Source: Capra hircus (lineage: Eukaryota; Chordata; Mammalia; Artiodactyla; Bovidae). Taken from it: a stretch of 64,000 bases of DNA. The DNA lies in NCBI RefSeq assembly GCF_001704415.2, contig NC_030831.1, positions 43,570,134 through 43,634,133 of the forward strand. The letters run 5' to 3'. The notes under the pieces were generated by a model. It saw only the letters and a list, made by a program, of their open reading frames with translations. It did no database searches and was not told the origin of the DNA. Position numbers and translations under genes: made by a program. Every line of letters begins with the position of its first letter. Position 1 is the stretch's first letter. Positions 12,701 through 24,700 of the stretch are shown piece by piece.

Positions 12701-15700
12701 TGATATGGAGAGATACCTTAAGAAAACAGAAATTAGTCAGTATGAAGGTGGGCTGGACAACTTTTCAAGAGCTGGTGTGTCTGGTATTTGGGATTTATCT
12801 TTGTCCAAAGAACGGACTACACACGACATCCCTGTGGTGGACCTGGGTGCTACTAGCATAAGCGTAAGGGAGCCAGAGATAGGCACTGCAGCCGGTTGTT
12901 ATGGTGAAAGTGGAGACAGTGTGGATCAGGCATCGTTGAGAACAATTAGCTCTTCAAATTCAGTTCTTACAAATGTGGGTGAGAGAGCGGGTACAGCGGT
13001 TGATGTGAAGACACATTCCATTGACCATAAATCCCCAGATTCTGGTGATGGCGAAAAAGCTGCCTCCATACCCATTCCAGCCTCTGATAGTTGCTCCGTC
13101 GTTGGGAACCCCAGAGTAGCATCTCTCTGGCTGTCAGAAGAGTGTAAAGGCCTACAGGAGAGTAGAGACTACCAGAGGCAAAATGAGTGCATTAGTGAGA
13201 CAAGTAACAGTGAAAAGCACGTGGCTTTTGAAAACCATTCCATAATCTCACCTAAAAGTGTTGGTAAGTTCAGAGTAATTGGTCACACTCAAAAAATTGC
13301 ATGGAGTGTTTTGTTTTTTTCTGTGTCCTTATTGGAAAATACATCTTTCTGATAGATGTGAAAAGTCCCTCTCCTGAGCGAGGTGGACACGGCTCGGAGA
13401 ATGGCGAGGACAGCTTCCGACCTTCCACTTCTCCGCTGAGTCATTCTTCTCCTAGTGAAATTTCAGGAACTAGTTTATCAGGGTAGGTGCTTATTTTTTT
13501 TTTTTTAATAATAAAAATACATGCTCAGTATAGGAAAACTGGAATAAAATGTAAAGAAAACTAGTCACTATAGGTTCATCTCTCAAAGCTAACAATTATA
13601 TTTTGTGAGTTTCTTTCAAGCCATATTTCTTTGCAGATTTTTATGCTCTGCTGTTTTCACTGCAATAATTCCTTGTATTTAAAAGAAAATTAATGTTATA
13701 TACTGCATTATGGATCTGTCATGGTTTATTTGGTGCTTTTGGTAGATATTGGAGATACTGGATTTTTTTTTTTTTTTTTTTTTTTGCCATTTTAATGATA
13801 CTGGGATGAACAAGTTTGCTCATAAAATTTTTCTTTGTGTTGTAACTGATTTCCTCAGAAGTAAAATTACCAAGTCAGGAATAAGAGTATTTTCAGGCTT
13901 TCCAGATTGGCAACCTGTTTTCCAAAAGAGTCTTACTGACTTGCTCTTATATCTGTGTGTGATGAAGATATGCAATTCACTGTTTTCTTATTAGCATTTT
14001 AAATAACTTAATTTTGGATTTTTTTTTTATCTTAACAGTGTTAGTTTGTGCTCTTAATACTAATGAGATTGGTAGGTGCTTTTTCAAAGGTTAGGATAAT
14101 AATGCTAATATTTTACATGTTTGAATACAGTCTATAGATTAACTTAATCTTCAAGTTATAGAAACTTTAATTTTTCAAAAATGATGTAAGTCAACATTGC
14201 TTCAAAAGTTTACACATATATAGTTACGTGTGTGTGTCTATGGAACTTTGAACATTTTAAATATAGTGCTTTATCAGATGTGTCTATGTGTATTGGACTA
14301 TTAGTCTTTCTTGTCTCCATTTCTTGGATCCCTGGATGTATTAAAGAGAGTGAATGGCCCTTTGTGACATGAATTGTACAGTTTCTAGTCTTTAGAAAGT
14401 TTTTCCTCTCTTGTACTTTTTGCTCTTGTGAATTCTTAGCTCCAGCTTACTCACACTGTTTCCCAAGATATGTAAAGTCCAGGAACAGCTGGGGCAGCAC
14501 TTAGTACGTAACTTGGATATCAAATGTAATTTCAGTTTGTTTGAAAATATCAAATATTCATGATAATTTCACTGCTTAGGTAAAATTTCCAGCTTACTAA
14601 AATCTTTCCTTAAAGAAACATATAAAAGATCTTTTATAAAGCCATCAAAGACAGAGTCCTTACATTTAATAAAGTAAGCTTTCTATATGGCAGCAGTTTT
14701 TGTCTCACACTTGACATGATTTTTTGGTAAGCTTTATGCTAAAGATGCTTTTGAGTCTAATAAGATCTTTTGAGTCTAGTGACTTCATTAGGCTGTGTCT
14801 CTGTGTTGACTTCTTGGCCACCTTGCAGCACCTTGTCATGCAGTGCCCTTTAGTATTTGGAGTCGAGCTTCCTTTTATCAGGAAGGTTTATTATTATTAT
14901 TTTAGTTGTTAAAATATTGGTCCTGACCAAATTTTGCTTGACTTCTGCATTTATTTTCTCTTTAATCTTTTCTTTTTTTCATTTTTTCCCCCCTTTCTTG
15001 AGAAACTTGTTAGAGCCACAGGAAGTTGCAAAGCTAGTATAAAGAGAGCCTGTTTCCCTAGTTCTTGCATGGGTCACCACCAGGAACTTGTCCTGGGCAT
15101 GGTGTGTGGCTAGAATTGTTCCATTTTATCACAGATGTGAATGTGTGTAACCACCTCCGTGGTTTGAGACACAGAGCTTTTCCATCACAATAGTAATGCT
15201 TCTCTTTTAATTTCTTTTTCATTTTGTTTGCATTTCACATTGCTGCTTTCTAGATTCCTTTCAGTATTCTCTTTATTGTTTCTTAACTCCTGTGTACCTT
15301 CCAATATTATCTTGTTTTCTGTGGTTTTTATAGTTTTAAATTGTATATGCAGGCATTTAATAAAAACTAAGTGCCATATAAAGACTTATTATGATTTTTT
15401 CCCTTCACCCTGCCCTTTACTGCATGATCAGAGACAAAACGCTGGGCTGGCTGCTCTTATACTTGGACCCACCTGTTTTTATCTTGTGTGCCTAAGAAAA
15501 TGCACTCATTCTTTAAGTGTAGGAAACATACCTTAGGGAGATGCTAAACTTTGTCATGAAATTGGCACGTGATCAGATACTTTGACAATGGCATTGTTGC
15601 CCTTTCTAAAGTGACCATGGGATTGGTGAGCTTCCTCCTTTCTGAGGGTCAGCCACCTGCATCCCCACCGCTCAGCCAGGGCCAGATGTCAGGCTTGGTG

Positions 15701-18700
15701 GGAAAGAAGGTGGTCACAGCAGGTTCTGAGGTTCATTCTGCTGTCACTTGTCCTCCTGGGTGCTGCCTCATGCTCTCTGGGTGGGCATGCCACGTCCTCC
15801 TGTCCTTCCTGCTGCAGGACAGCCCTTCCTGCCAAGGCCAAACTTCTGGCTCCAGTTTATCTTCCTGCTGTTGCGCCTGTGCTTTTCCTGTCATCAGTGT
15901 AAGTGTACATGTCTGCGTCTTGTAGTTGCTTTTCCTGGGCTGTGCTCTCTGTGCATGGTGGTCTCTCCCTTTGTTCAGTTCCGTCTCTTAGTCGTGTGTG
16001 ACTCTGTGACCCCATGGACTGCCACATGCCAGGCTTCCCTGTCCATCATCAACTCCTGCAGCTTGCTCAAACTCATGTCCCATTGAGTTGGTGATACCAT
16101 CCAACCATCTCATCCTCTGTCGTCCCCTTCTGCCCTCAATCTTTCCCTGCATCAGGGTCTTTTCCAGTGAGTCAGTTCTTCGCATCTGGTGACCAAAGTA
16201 TTGGAGCTTCAGCTTCAGCATCAGTCCTTCCAATGAATATTCGGGATTGATTTCCTTTAGGATGGGCTGGTTTGATCTCCTTGCAGTCCAAGGGACTCTC
16301 AAGAGTCGTCTTCAACACCACGGTTCAAAAGCATCAATTCTTCGGTGCTCAGCTTTCTTTATGGTCCAACTCTCACCTCCATACATAACTGCTGGAAAAA
16401 CCATAGTGACTAGGCAGAACTTTGTTGGCAAAGTAATGTCTCTGCTTTTTAATATGCTGTCAAGATTGGTCATAGCTTTTCTTCCAAGGAGCAGACGTCT
16501 TTTAATTTCATGGCTGCATTTACTCTTCTCCCCTGAGGAGAGTTCATTTCCTGAGTCCTGTGACCTGTTCCTCCTGAGATGCCTAGAGCTGGGAGTGCCT
16601 CTCGGGGCATCCCCACGGGTTTCTTTCTCCTCATCTTCATATCTCTGCATTCTCCCTGTATCATGGAGTAGCCTAGCTGTTCAAGTGTTTACTCAGCATT
16701 ACTGATTTTCTGCTGTACCACCTATGCTTTTCATGGCTGCCAGTATGAACATTCATTTTGTATTCCTTTCTTTTTATTGAAATCCTACTTGTACTTTTTT
16801 TTTTTTTTACTGTAAAATGGCTTTCGTGTTTTTAGTCTTTTTTTTTTCTTGTTTCTTCCAACTCATATTCATTAAGTTTCTTCACATTCATGGTGAAATG
16901 TTGGTCAGAACATTGATCTCTTGAGCAGCCACATCTTTCTGGTGAGAGTGCTTTGTCTGCTGACTGTGCTGCTTGCCAGCACTCCTGCTGCTGGTCTTTA
17001 ATGTCCAGTCACCTTCTGGCAGGACCAGTGCTGCCTTGAGTCTCTGTGTGGCTGGCACCAGTCTGGCATCCTGAGTTGCTCTCCTTTTGTTTCTGTGTGT
17101 TCTTACAGTTCAGTTCTCATTGCTTGAGGTAATAACAGCCTCAGTGCTTCTGTTCCTTTTGACGAGAGGAGCGAGACTCAGCATGCTCCACAGTACCCAG
17201 AACTCTTCTTCGTGCCGCCCCATGTTGTCTGTGTGAGTATGACTGTGTGTGCATGTGTGTGCATGTGCGTACAGAACCCATGCAGGTGCATGTGATTCAG
17301 GGCTAAAGTGGGCCTGAAGCAAGTTGATTAGTATTTTGTTTCCATTGGTTAGAGATTTACTAGTGTTTGGTCAGTGCTGTCTTGATTTGGTCCTTGTAAA
17401 AATCCAGAATTCAAAATAGGATTTTCTCTCTGTATCCATTGCCCAGCTGAGTATTGCAGACTTTGTGGGGGGGGGGGGGAAGGGGGGAGTAAAATTCAGT
17501 CCAGTTAATTACAGACTTAAAGCTAAGTGGCGGAGTTTGCAGAGGTGCAGCAGCTGTTGGCAAAGGTGGCTTTGATGGTGTTTCCCACCCAGTGTGTCTC
17601 CTACCCCTCCTCGAGAGGAAGCCTTGTCCCTCCTCTGTCAGGCTGGCCTGGCTCTGTGCTGGGGATTGATGGAATGTTGAATGTGTATGTGGGATCTTAT
17701 TATTTATTGCTTACTTTTTTTTTAAACTTAATATATCTTGAACATCTTTCTGAGCCAGTTGGTAGTATTCAGCTGCATGATTTAAAACAGTTGCCCAGTG
17801 TTTTATTTTATGTCTGTACCCTAATTGCCATAGCCTCCTTCTCCTATATGACATCTAAGATGCCCTGCTTTAGTACTTACAGTGATGTATGACATATCCT
17901 TTTAGTGAATCTCTATAGTTAGCCCTAATTTTTTCCTCAGGATTCATCTCTTGATGTATAGCCCCTGAGTACAGGGGTTTGGCTGTGCCTGCTTGATGGT
18001 CAGCCAGGAGCTGGGCCCTTTGTCTCCCCACCATGGTGCGGTTCTGCCCATTTCTGTGTACTCGTCCATGAGATTCTTGTTTTTGCTTTGCTCTTTGGGG
18101 CAGGAGTTGCCGAGTTCTCTGTTCATTGGTCTATATCAGGTCTTCATTAACTGTTGAATGAAAAGCTAACACTGTTAAGGGATTGTATATGGAATTTATT
18201 AATGAAACTGCTACAACATTTTTTTTTTCAGTAGCTTACCAGATACTTCATTCAATAGGACTATAATTCACAGATTTAGATAAGGATAAGATGGTGTAAT
18301 CAAGGGTAAGAAGAATGAACCCAGGGTTGAGTTGCATATGGCAACTAGGACAGACAGTAGTGAAGGTTGACGGGGTTGTAGGCAAGCAGGAAGGGCTTTC
18401 TGCCATGTAGATGATGTTAAGTGAAGGGATGGACAAGTCCAGACACAGGTATTCTCTCTCCCAGGTGTGCCCTGGAGTCATTTGGTTCAGCAGCTCATCC
18501 ACAGAAGCGCCCCTGTGAGAGGGAGTTGTCCCAGCTGACGTGTCCAGAGGCCAGTGTCAGCAGGCTGACGTACGTGTCCCAGCAGGAGAGCATCAGTCCC
18601 TCCGTGGCCTCAGGTCGTGGCCTTGACGACCGCGAGGTAAGCACTTCTGTCACTTCTTTACTCACACTTACCTCTGAAGTCTTACTGATGTAAGACAAAC

Positions 18701-21700
18701 TTGAATTCAGGCCTAATTTTGGTTCCTCTTTTTCTTTTAAAGTAAGTGTGCGTGCGTGCATGCACATATATTTTGCTCAAACAGCTACTTGTGCTGGGTT
18801 GGCACTGCAGGTACACATATTTAGTGTCTTGCCCTCAAAAAGCTCTCAGTCTGGTGGAGCACACGAAGACATGCTGTGCAGTGAAGTGCACTGTGGGAGC
18901 TTCAAGAGGCAATGGATGGCCTCAGCTGGTGGCGTGTCCAGCAGAGCTTGATGGGGCCTACCTGGAGTCAGGTGTGGGGGAAGAGGGAATCACAGAATAC
19001 ACCCTGCATTTGATTCATGGCCACACTGAATTGTATATGTGGCGAGAGGAAGAGAGGCCAGACCACGATGTCGTAGATGTAAAATTTGGGTGTTTGAAGA
19101 CACTTAATTACTAAACAAAACTACTTGTTTCTGGTTCTGTAATTGGTAAAAACAGGGAATGTGGTGGTGGTGGTTTAGTTGCTAAGTCGTGTTTGACTCT
19201 TGTGTCCCCATGGACTGTAGACTGCCAGGCTCCTCTGTCCTTTGGATTCTCCAGGCAAGAATACTGGATTGGGTTGCCAAAAAACAATGAATGCAGATTT
19301 TCTAACTCTTAATCCTGCTTTTCACGGCTACAGAAACTACTGCTCTTATAGCCCTGTGTTTTTTTAGAGTCATGATATCTTGTAGATCTCTGCTCTTTGA
19401 GAGTATATCAGCATGGTTTGCAGTTGTAACATTCATTTTATCTGTGGATAATTTCTGAACATTTTCTGTCACATAGAGTGATATCACCAGTGAGTTGAGC
19501 ACCACAATTATCCACGCCAGTCCAGTTCCAGCTCAGGAGCCGGCTGCAGAGAAGTTGGGAGAAAAAAGCCCATTTCAAAGTAGAGGAAAAGGAGCATTAT
19601 CATATATTATCCAGAAGAACTTGGACACAGAAAACGTGACTGAAACGAATTCCCTGAGCAGTAGACCTGAAGATGTAAAACTGGACTTTAGCTCCAGTAG
19701 ACTGCCTTCCTCCAAGAGTGAAGATCGGTCACAGACCAGTGTGATGGGTTTGACCTCAGACCGAGGTGACCTGGAGCAGGTTAGCCTGGCTCTGCCGAGT
19801 GAATCCAGCCTCCACCCGGCCACACTGGCCACACTGTGCCTCCCCATGTCCTGCCAGGCACCTGTGCTCGACGGTGGGCGCGTGACTCCTAGAGACACAT
19901 CAGCTACCGACAGCGAATTCAGTGGCCAGGGTCCTTACCAGACATCTGTCCCCAGCACCGAGGGCTGCGGCCCTGCACCCATGAGGCAGCACATGCCCCC
20001 CACAGGTCCTGCAGTCTCAGTGCGCTATCCCCTCCCCATGGCTCCTTGTGCCCAGCTGCACTCTGGGGCACTGCCTGCAGCCAGCAGTGCCACCCTGCCT
20101 CGCTGCCTGGCCTGTGGCGCCACCGCTTGCGGGCTCTCCTGTGGGCTCCCGGGAAGCTGTCACCCTGCTGTTGTGAGAGAACATGTCCAGCGCTCGGTGA
20201 CTTCAGGCCTCTGCCTGGGACAGGATATCGGCTCAGGGCTGATGGCCTCCTCTTCCTTTTGTAACCTGTACTCTGACACCTTCAGTCAGAACCTTCTGAA
20301 TGCGGCCAAAGTGCAGTCTCTGCATCCAGACTGTGGAATTGAGCCATGGGATTCAGCAGTGGTGTCAGGACTTGGTAAGACCCTTTTACTCTGATACTGC
20401 TTGTTGTTGGTTGCTGTTATTTAAAGGTTGAATTATTTTCTCAGTTGGGACCTTAAAACTGATTTATTTCAAGGAAGTAATGATGAGAGTGAATTTCATG
20501 TGAGCTTTTTTCTTTATCCTGAATTTGGAACACGACCATATTTCTGTGCAAGTGTCCCTGAGTAGCCCTGCTGCTGCTGTTGCTGTCACTTCAGTCATGT
20601 CCAACTCTGTGCGACCCCATAGACGGCAGCCCACTAGGCTCCTCTGTCCCTGGGATTCTCCAGGCAAGAATACTGGAATGGGTTGCCATTTCCTTTTCCA
20701 ATGCGTGAAAGTGAAAAGTGAAAGTGAAGTCACTCAGTCTTGCCTGACTCTTAGCGACCCCATGGACTGCAGCCTACCAGGCTCCTCTGTCCATAGGATT
20801 TTCCAGGCAAGAGTACTGGAGTGGGGTGCCATTGCCTTCTCCTGAGTAGCCCTAGAAAAATGTAAAAACTCAGGTAAAACTACTGTCTTTGTCTCTCTGG
20901 TTCTGTCTCAGGCTCTGAACTTGGAGTTCTTCTGTTATTTTAATTAAGTTGGGTGTGGTTTTGACTCTGCTTTTTCTCTTTCCAGGGAGAGTAAGTGTGC
21001 CTGAGGAATTGAAGTTTCCTCATGCTTGCTGTGTTGGCATTGCTTCACAAACTTACCTCAGTGTCCTGAACCCTGCTGACCGCTGGCTGCAGGTCAGCAT
21101 CGGGGTTCTTAGTGTCAGTGTTGACGGTGAAAAGGTGAGCTCCCTGTGTCTTTCTTCTGATTGAGCGGTCACCTTAAGGTTGATGCTGGGCTTCTCCTTT
21201 CCCTACTTCTCCCTTGATGAAGGGAGCTTGTCCCCGCCCTGCACTTGACACAGAGGCGTTGGAAGGTGTCTTTATCTTGGTTCTCCTTTTGTTGTAGTAC
21301 TTCTGGTGAAAGTGAAACTTGAGTTTGTTTCTGATATTACCAGGTGTTACTGTTTATTTATTAACCATAATACTTCATTGTCACTTGTTTATAAAATCAT
21401 GTAAATGTGCTTTTTGTGCTATCTTTAAACCCCTGACTGGAGCTCTGAGTTCTGGTCTCTGCTGGTTTTGTTCAATGTGATTGAATATAAATTGCTGCAT
21501 TTATCCAAAAAACCAAATCAAAACCGCCAAAAGAAACAAGTTACTATTGGGACCTATACCTGCTTTTGGTAAGTGAATTTATCTGGTTGTGTTCTTACAT
21601 GATCTTCTTTTTTTAGTATCTATTTATTTATTTACTTGGCTGTGTCAGGTCTCCTAACTTGGAATCTTCATTGCATCATGTGGACTCATTTTCAACACGT

Positions 21701-24700
21701 GGGTTTAGTTGCTTTGATTCATATGGGAGCCTAGTTCCTTGACCAGGGATCAAACCCACATTCCCCATATTGCAAGGCAGGCACTCGACCAGTGAACCAC
21801 CAGGGAAGTCCTTTACATGACTGTTAGAAATGCCTGGAAACACAGTTTCAACATGAGAGTAGGAGTCTCTCACATGATCAGTCACAGCCACTGACTTCTA
21901 GACTCTAGACCCTGTGGGCTTCAGCAAGTGGGGAGGATGGGAAGCACTGTCAGCAGCTCCTCACAGACAGATGTTGGTGGGCAGGTTTTCTCTTTCCTCT
22001 TAGCTCCTAGTGATGACCTTGATTTACCTAATTAATAAGACTGTACCCTCTCTCCTTTTTCCTGACTCTTCCCCTTTGATCCTGAGGGCACAGGAAAACA
22101 AGTGGCTGGAGAAAGGGTTGAGGGTGAGAGGTGGTGAGATTGGAGGGGCATGTAGGAGGTAATGTTGTCTCTGGAAGTGGGAGTAAAGAAGATTTTCATT
22201 TAGGGTGAGGAGGGAGGGATTTGAATGAGTCAGAATCATAAACTTGGAGGCCTGACGAGGAACCTTGGAAATGAGTCTGCACACAGCTGCAGAGACCAGG
22301 TACCAGGTGATGTCCAGGGTGAGAGGTGAATCCTAGGGTGATGTCCAGGGCTGAAAGTGCTGCCATTTCCAGCACCCTTTCAAAGAAAGTGGAAGTAAAA
22401 ATAACTTCTCTTCAGAAGTCCTTCTGGGAGTTCCCTGGTGGTCCTCTAGTTAGTATTTGGCATTTTCATTGCCTCAGCCCAGTTTTAGTCCTTGGTTGGA
22501 AAAGGTCCCACAAGCCATGTGACGTAGCCAAAAAAAGAAAAAAGAAGTCCTGATAAATTTGACTGGTTTTATTTTTCCAGATATCGAATTATGAGACATG
22601 GGTGCTTTTGTAGAGCTAACATGTAGATTTGGTAGCTTGACTGTGAAAATAGATCTTAGGCTCATTATTTTTTCCTCCTGATTTTCAGTGTGAAGTTATT
22701 TCTTAACAGACCACATGTCTCTTCTTTTTAAGGTGGATTTTTCAGCTTATCCTTGTTTAGTTTTCAAGAATAGAGTCATCATAAGACCTCATGCCACAGA
22801 AGAGATTAAAGTGCTCTTCATACCATCTGATCCCGGGATCTTCCGATGTATATTCAGTGTTGCTTCCTGGCCATTCTCAGCCGACGCAGAGACGTGGCAC
22901 AGGCGGAAGCCCTAGCCAGCAGGGTTGTCCTCACTGCCATTGCTGAGACTCCCATGATCGAGGTGACTGTCTGTGAGCGGGTCTTTGTCACAAGTGGTAT
23001 TTTAATGAGGCTATGTAAACCTTAGAAGTAATATTTGGGTAAAATGAATTTGTGGATGAGTGTGCCAGAAAGTTACAATCAAGCTAAACATTGGTTCTTA
23101 ATATCTTCTTATTCCAAAATTTAAAATTCTTTTTGGGAATTCCCTGGTGGTCCAGTGGTAAGGACTCTGTACTGCCGCTGTCAAGGGTATGGGTTCAGTC
23201 CCTGGTCAGTGAACTCAGGTCCCACAAGGTGCAGAGCACTGCCAAAAACAAGACACTTAAAATTATTTCTGTTGTTTTACAGAAGCACAGTATACTTGCT
23301 AAGAAGTGTGTAAACAAAGTATGTAACATTAAACGCAGTTTTCCAGCTGGTTTCCATTCTGTAGTTTGACGTGTGAGGGTAAAGCACCACGTTCAGATTC
23401 TCTCCTCCAGTGTTTTCCGTACCTGAAAACATTCCTATTCTACAATCTCCCCTTTTCTGGAAGTGAAAGAAATTGGGTCTAGCCCAGCTGGGACAATGAA
23501 GTGACTTCTGGATAGGAGGCTTCTTAGGACAGTGGCTCTTTACCCTGGACATTGAAATAGCTGGGGGGTTTTAGGTGAACCCCAATGCCTGGTTCCACTC
23601 ACACCAGCTAAATCAGAATCATGGGAGGGGGAGGATGTGGCCAAGTAGCAGTGATTTCTAAACCTCACTGGATGATTACAGACTGTAGCATTAGTTAACA
23701 TGTGTGACTGCACATGCAGTGTCTTATTCTTATTGGTTGTGAATAGAATCAGAACTAGCACCCTGAACACGATTCGGGAACCAACGAGGGGGTGGGCTGG
23801 GTGCAGAGCAGGATGAGCAGAGCACTCTTCCCGATGATTAGAGACTGAAGGGCTTGCGGTGGAACCTGACATGAGTTCAGCCACCCTCACTGGGGCTCTG
23901 AACTGCTCCCACCGCCCCCATTTTTTTCTTTGACTCAGAGAAGCTCGAACTGTGCTTCTGTTTCGAGGTGAGGTAAGGGTGGGGTTCCCCGAGGAGGTTG
24001 ATGAGGACCTTGTGGGCCTCCTTTCTTGCATGCACATGCTTTTCTTTGTCCTCCCTGGGGCTGTGCTTACTGCCTGGGCTTAGCAGTTTACTTGTCCATG
24101 GTGTGGAGAAGGAAGTAGAGGTTGTGGAAGTTCTGTTATTACAACTCTTAGTGATCTTTACATTATGCTTAAGTGGCATTGTATGAATTTTTCAGTCAGC
24201 TGTGCCATGCTTGTTCCAGGATAGGGACTCTCAGCTTTGGCACCATTGCCATGTCTGACTGGGTGGTTATGTGGTGGAGGCTGTCATGTACAGTGTAGGG
24301 ATCTTAGCAGAGCCCTGGTCTCTGCTCACTGGGTGTCAGTAGCATCTGTGTTCCCCCAGTTGTGATGCCTTTACCAAATTACCCCTATTTGAGACAATGT
24401 CATTGACTTCCTGTGTTTCCGTACATTCCACTGACCAGGCTTTTGAACCTGTCCTTAAACAGACTACATTTTTTTAAATTACTTTTTTTTTGAAGGATAA
24501 TTGCTTTACAGAATTTTGTTGTTTTCTATCAAACCTCAACATGAGTCAGCCATAGGTATACATAAATTCCCTCCCTTTTGAACTTCCCTCCCATCTCCCT
24601 CCCCACTTACCCCTCTAGGTTGATACAGAGCCCCTGTTTGAGTTTCCTGAGCCATACAGCAAATTCCTGTTGACTATCTATTTTACATATGGTAATGTAA

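Larger units (their letters stand above)
13483..18464. other. Intron 9 (5.0 kb)
   Basis: Holds old L1-like sequence near 13500-14000 with a 23-base poly-T at about 13765, an antisense BovB fragment (15975-16512), pyrimidine-rich unique DNA, a G-run (17467-17490) and further worn repeat at about 17690-17930. The frames at 15228-16086 and 16247-16705 are repeat-derived or chance and do not look like exons. Confidence 0.55.
21135..22732. other. Intron 12
   Basis: 1.6 kb. Two SINEs: antisense CHR/tRNA type at about 21610-21812 and a sense CHR type at 22423-22542 with 9-base direct repeats. A G/A-rich unique stretch lies between them. Confidence 0.65.

Noticed and set aside
12622..12861. 79-codon frame inside exon 8
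   Set aside because: Shifted shadow of the CEP192 reading frame.
18746..19114. 122-codon plus-strand frame in intron 10
   Set aside because: No similarity to CEP192 or another family, and exons 10 and 11 join in phase without it.
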